Below are positions 22,935 to 23,079 of a stretch of DNA of 23,079 bases, piece after piece. Under the pieces are notes generated by a model. That model had not been told where the DNA came from, did no database searches, and saw nothing but the letters and a program-made list of their open reading frames with translations. Each line of letters begins with the position of its first letter. Positions within the stretch are counted from its first letter, which is position 1. The translations under genes and the position numbers were made by a program. Source of the stretch: Saccoglossus kowalevskii. Taxonomy: Eukaryota; Hemichordata; Enteropneusta; Harrimaniidae. Where the stretch lies: NCBI RefSeq assembly GCF_000003605.2, contig NW_003147278.1, positions 137,876 through 160,954 of the forward strand. The letters are read 5' to 3'.

Positions 22935-23079
22935 GAGTAATAAAACAATAGATTAATAGACTATAATGAACAAAATTCAATCACGCCCTGTTTGATATTG
23001 ATTGCCTGTGTATATTTAACTTGGAGATATAGAAAGCTACTTGATGACATTCAACAATAAGCAATTATAAGTGATAAAG
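22935..23079. repeat. Dispersed repeat R, copy 5 with preceding unit end, cut by the window edge
   Basis: The end of one unit (AAAACAATAGATTAATAGAC at about 22942) is followed by the start of another (TTGATTGCCTGTGTATATTT, AGAAAGCTACTTGATGACAT). The CCGTAAAAAACAA block is missing here. The element continues past the window end. Confidence 0.75.

Overview
This window looks like a draft scaffold from an AT-rich animal genome, most likely a marine invertebrate. Three things point that way: a 506-base run of N, long gene-poor stretches filled with microsatellites, minisatellites, foldback elements and decayed transposon pieces, and genes that appear only as short GT-AG exons. Nothing bacterial is visible (no operons, no long reading frames). 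I could not fix the species.

The best gene candidate is very small and lies on the minus strand near the left end (about 1843 down to 866). One exon encodes a start codon, a classical signal peptide and a short peptide closed by a Gly-Arg-Arg amidation and cleavage site. It ends in a strong splice donor. A second exon in matching phase ends with Gly-Arg-Lys-Thr and a stop, followed 67 bases later by AATAAA. Together they encode a 73-residue, strongly cationic secreted precursor that looks like a neuropeptide or peptide-hormone precursor. An alternative terminal exon with a compatible phase sits inside the intron.

Region by region: 1850-5850 is AT-rich with no supportable gene. 5855-6085 is a perfect AAAT array, and 6191-6951 is a degenerate minisatellite with a nested shorter repeat. 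8793-9136 holds two near-identical 136-bp direct repeats followed by a 30-bp perfect palindrome. 10157-10700 (minus) is a frame-broken protein-coding relic of unknown family. 11494-12704 is a duplicated segment on both sides of the assembly gap. 13648-14447 has two tandemly oriented copies of a ~290-bp non-autonomous DNA transposon with CpG-rich terminal inverted repeats. 14570-15002 is A-rich. 15003-15396 is a frameshifted remnant of an integrase-core (rve/DDE) protein. 17099-17357 (minus) is a probable exon or exon relic. 18121-18501 holds a long imperfect hairpin followed by a possible cysteine-rich terminal exon. 19590-23079 is a repeat cluster containing a 21/22-bp minisatellite and about five copies of one degenerate element.

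No set of genes working together as a system is visible. Most of the window is repeat-derived or unassigned noncoding DNA. Splice sites and protein resemblances were judged by eye, so all exon calls need transcript evidence.
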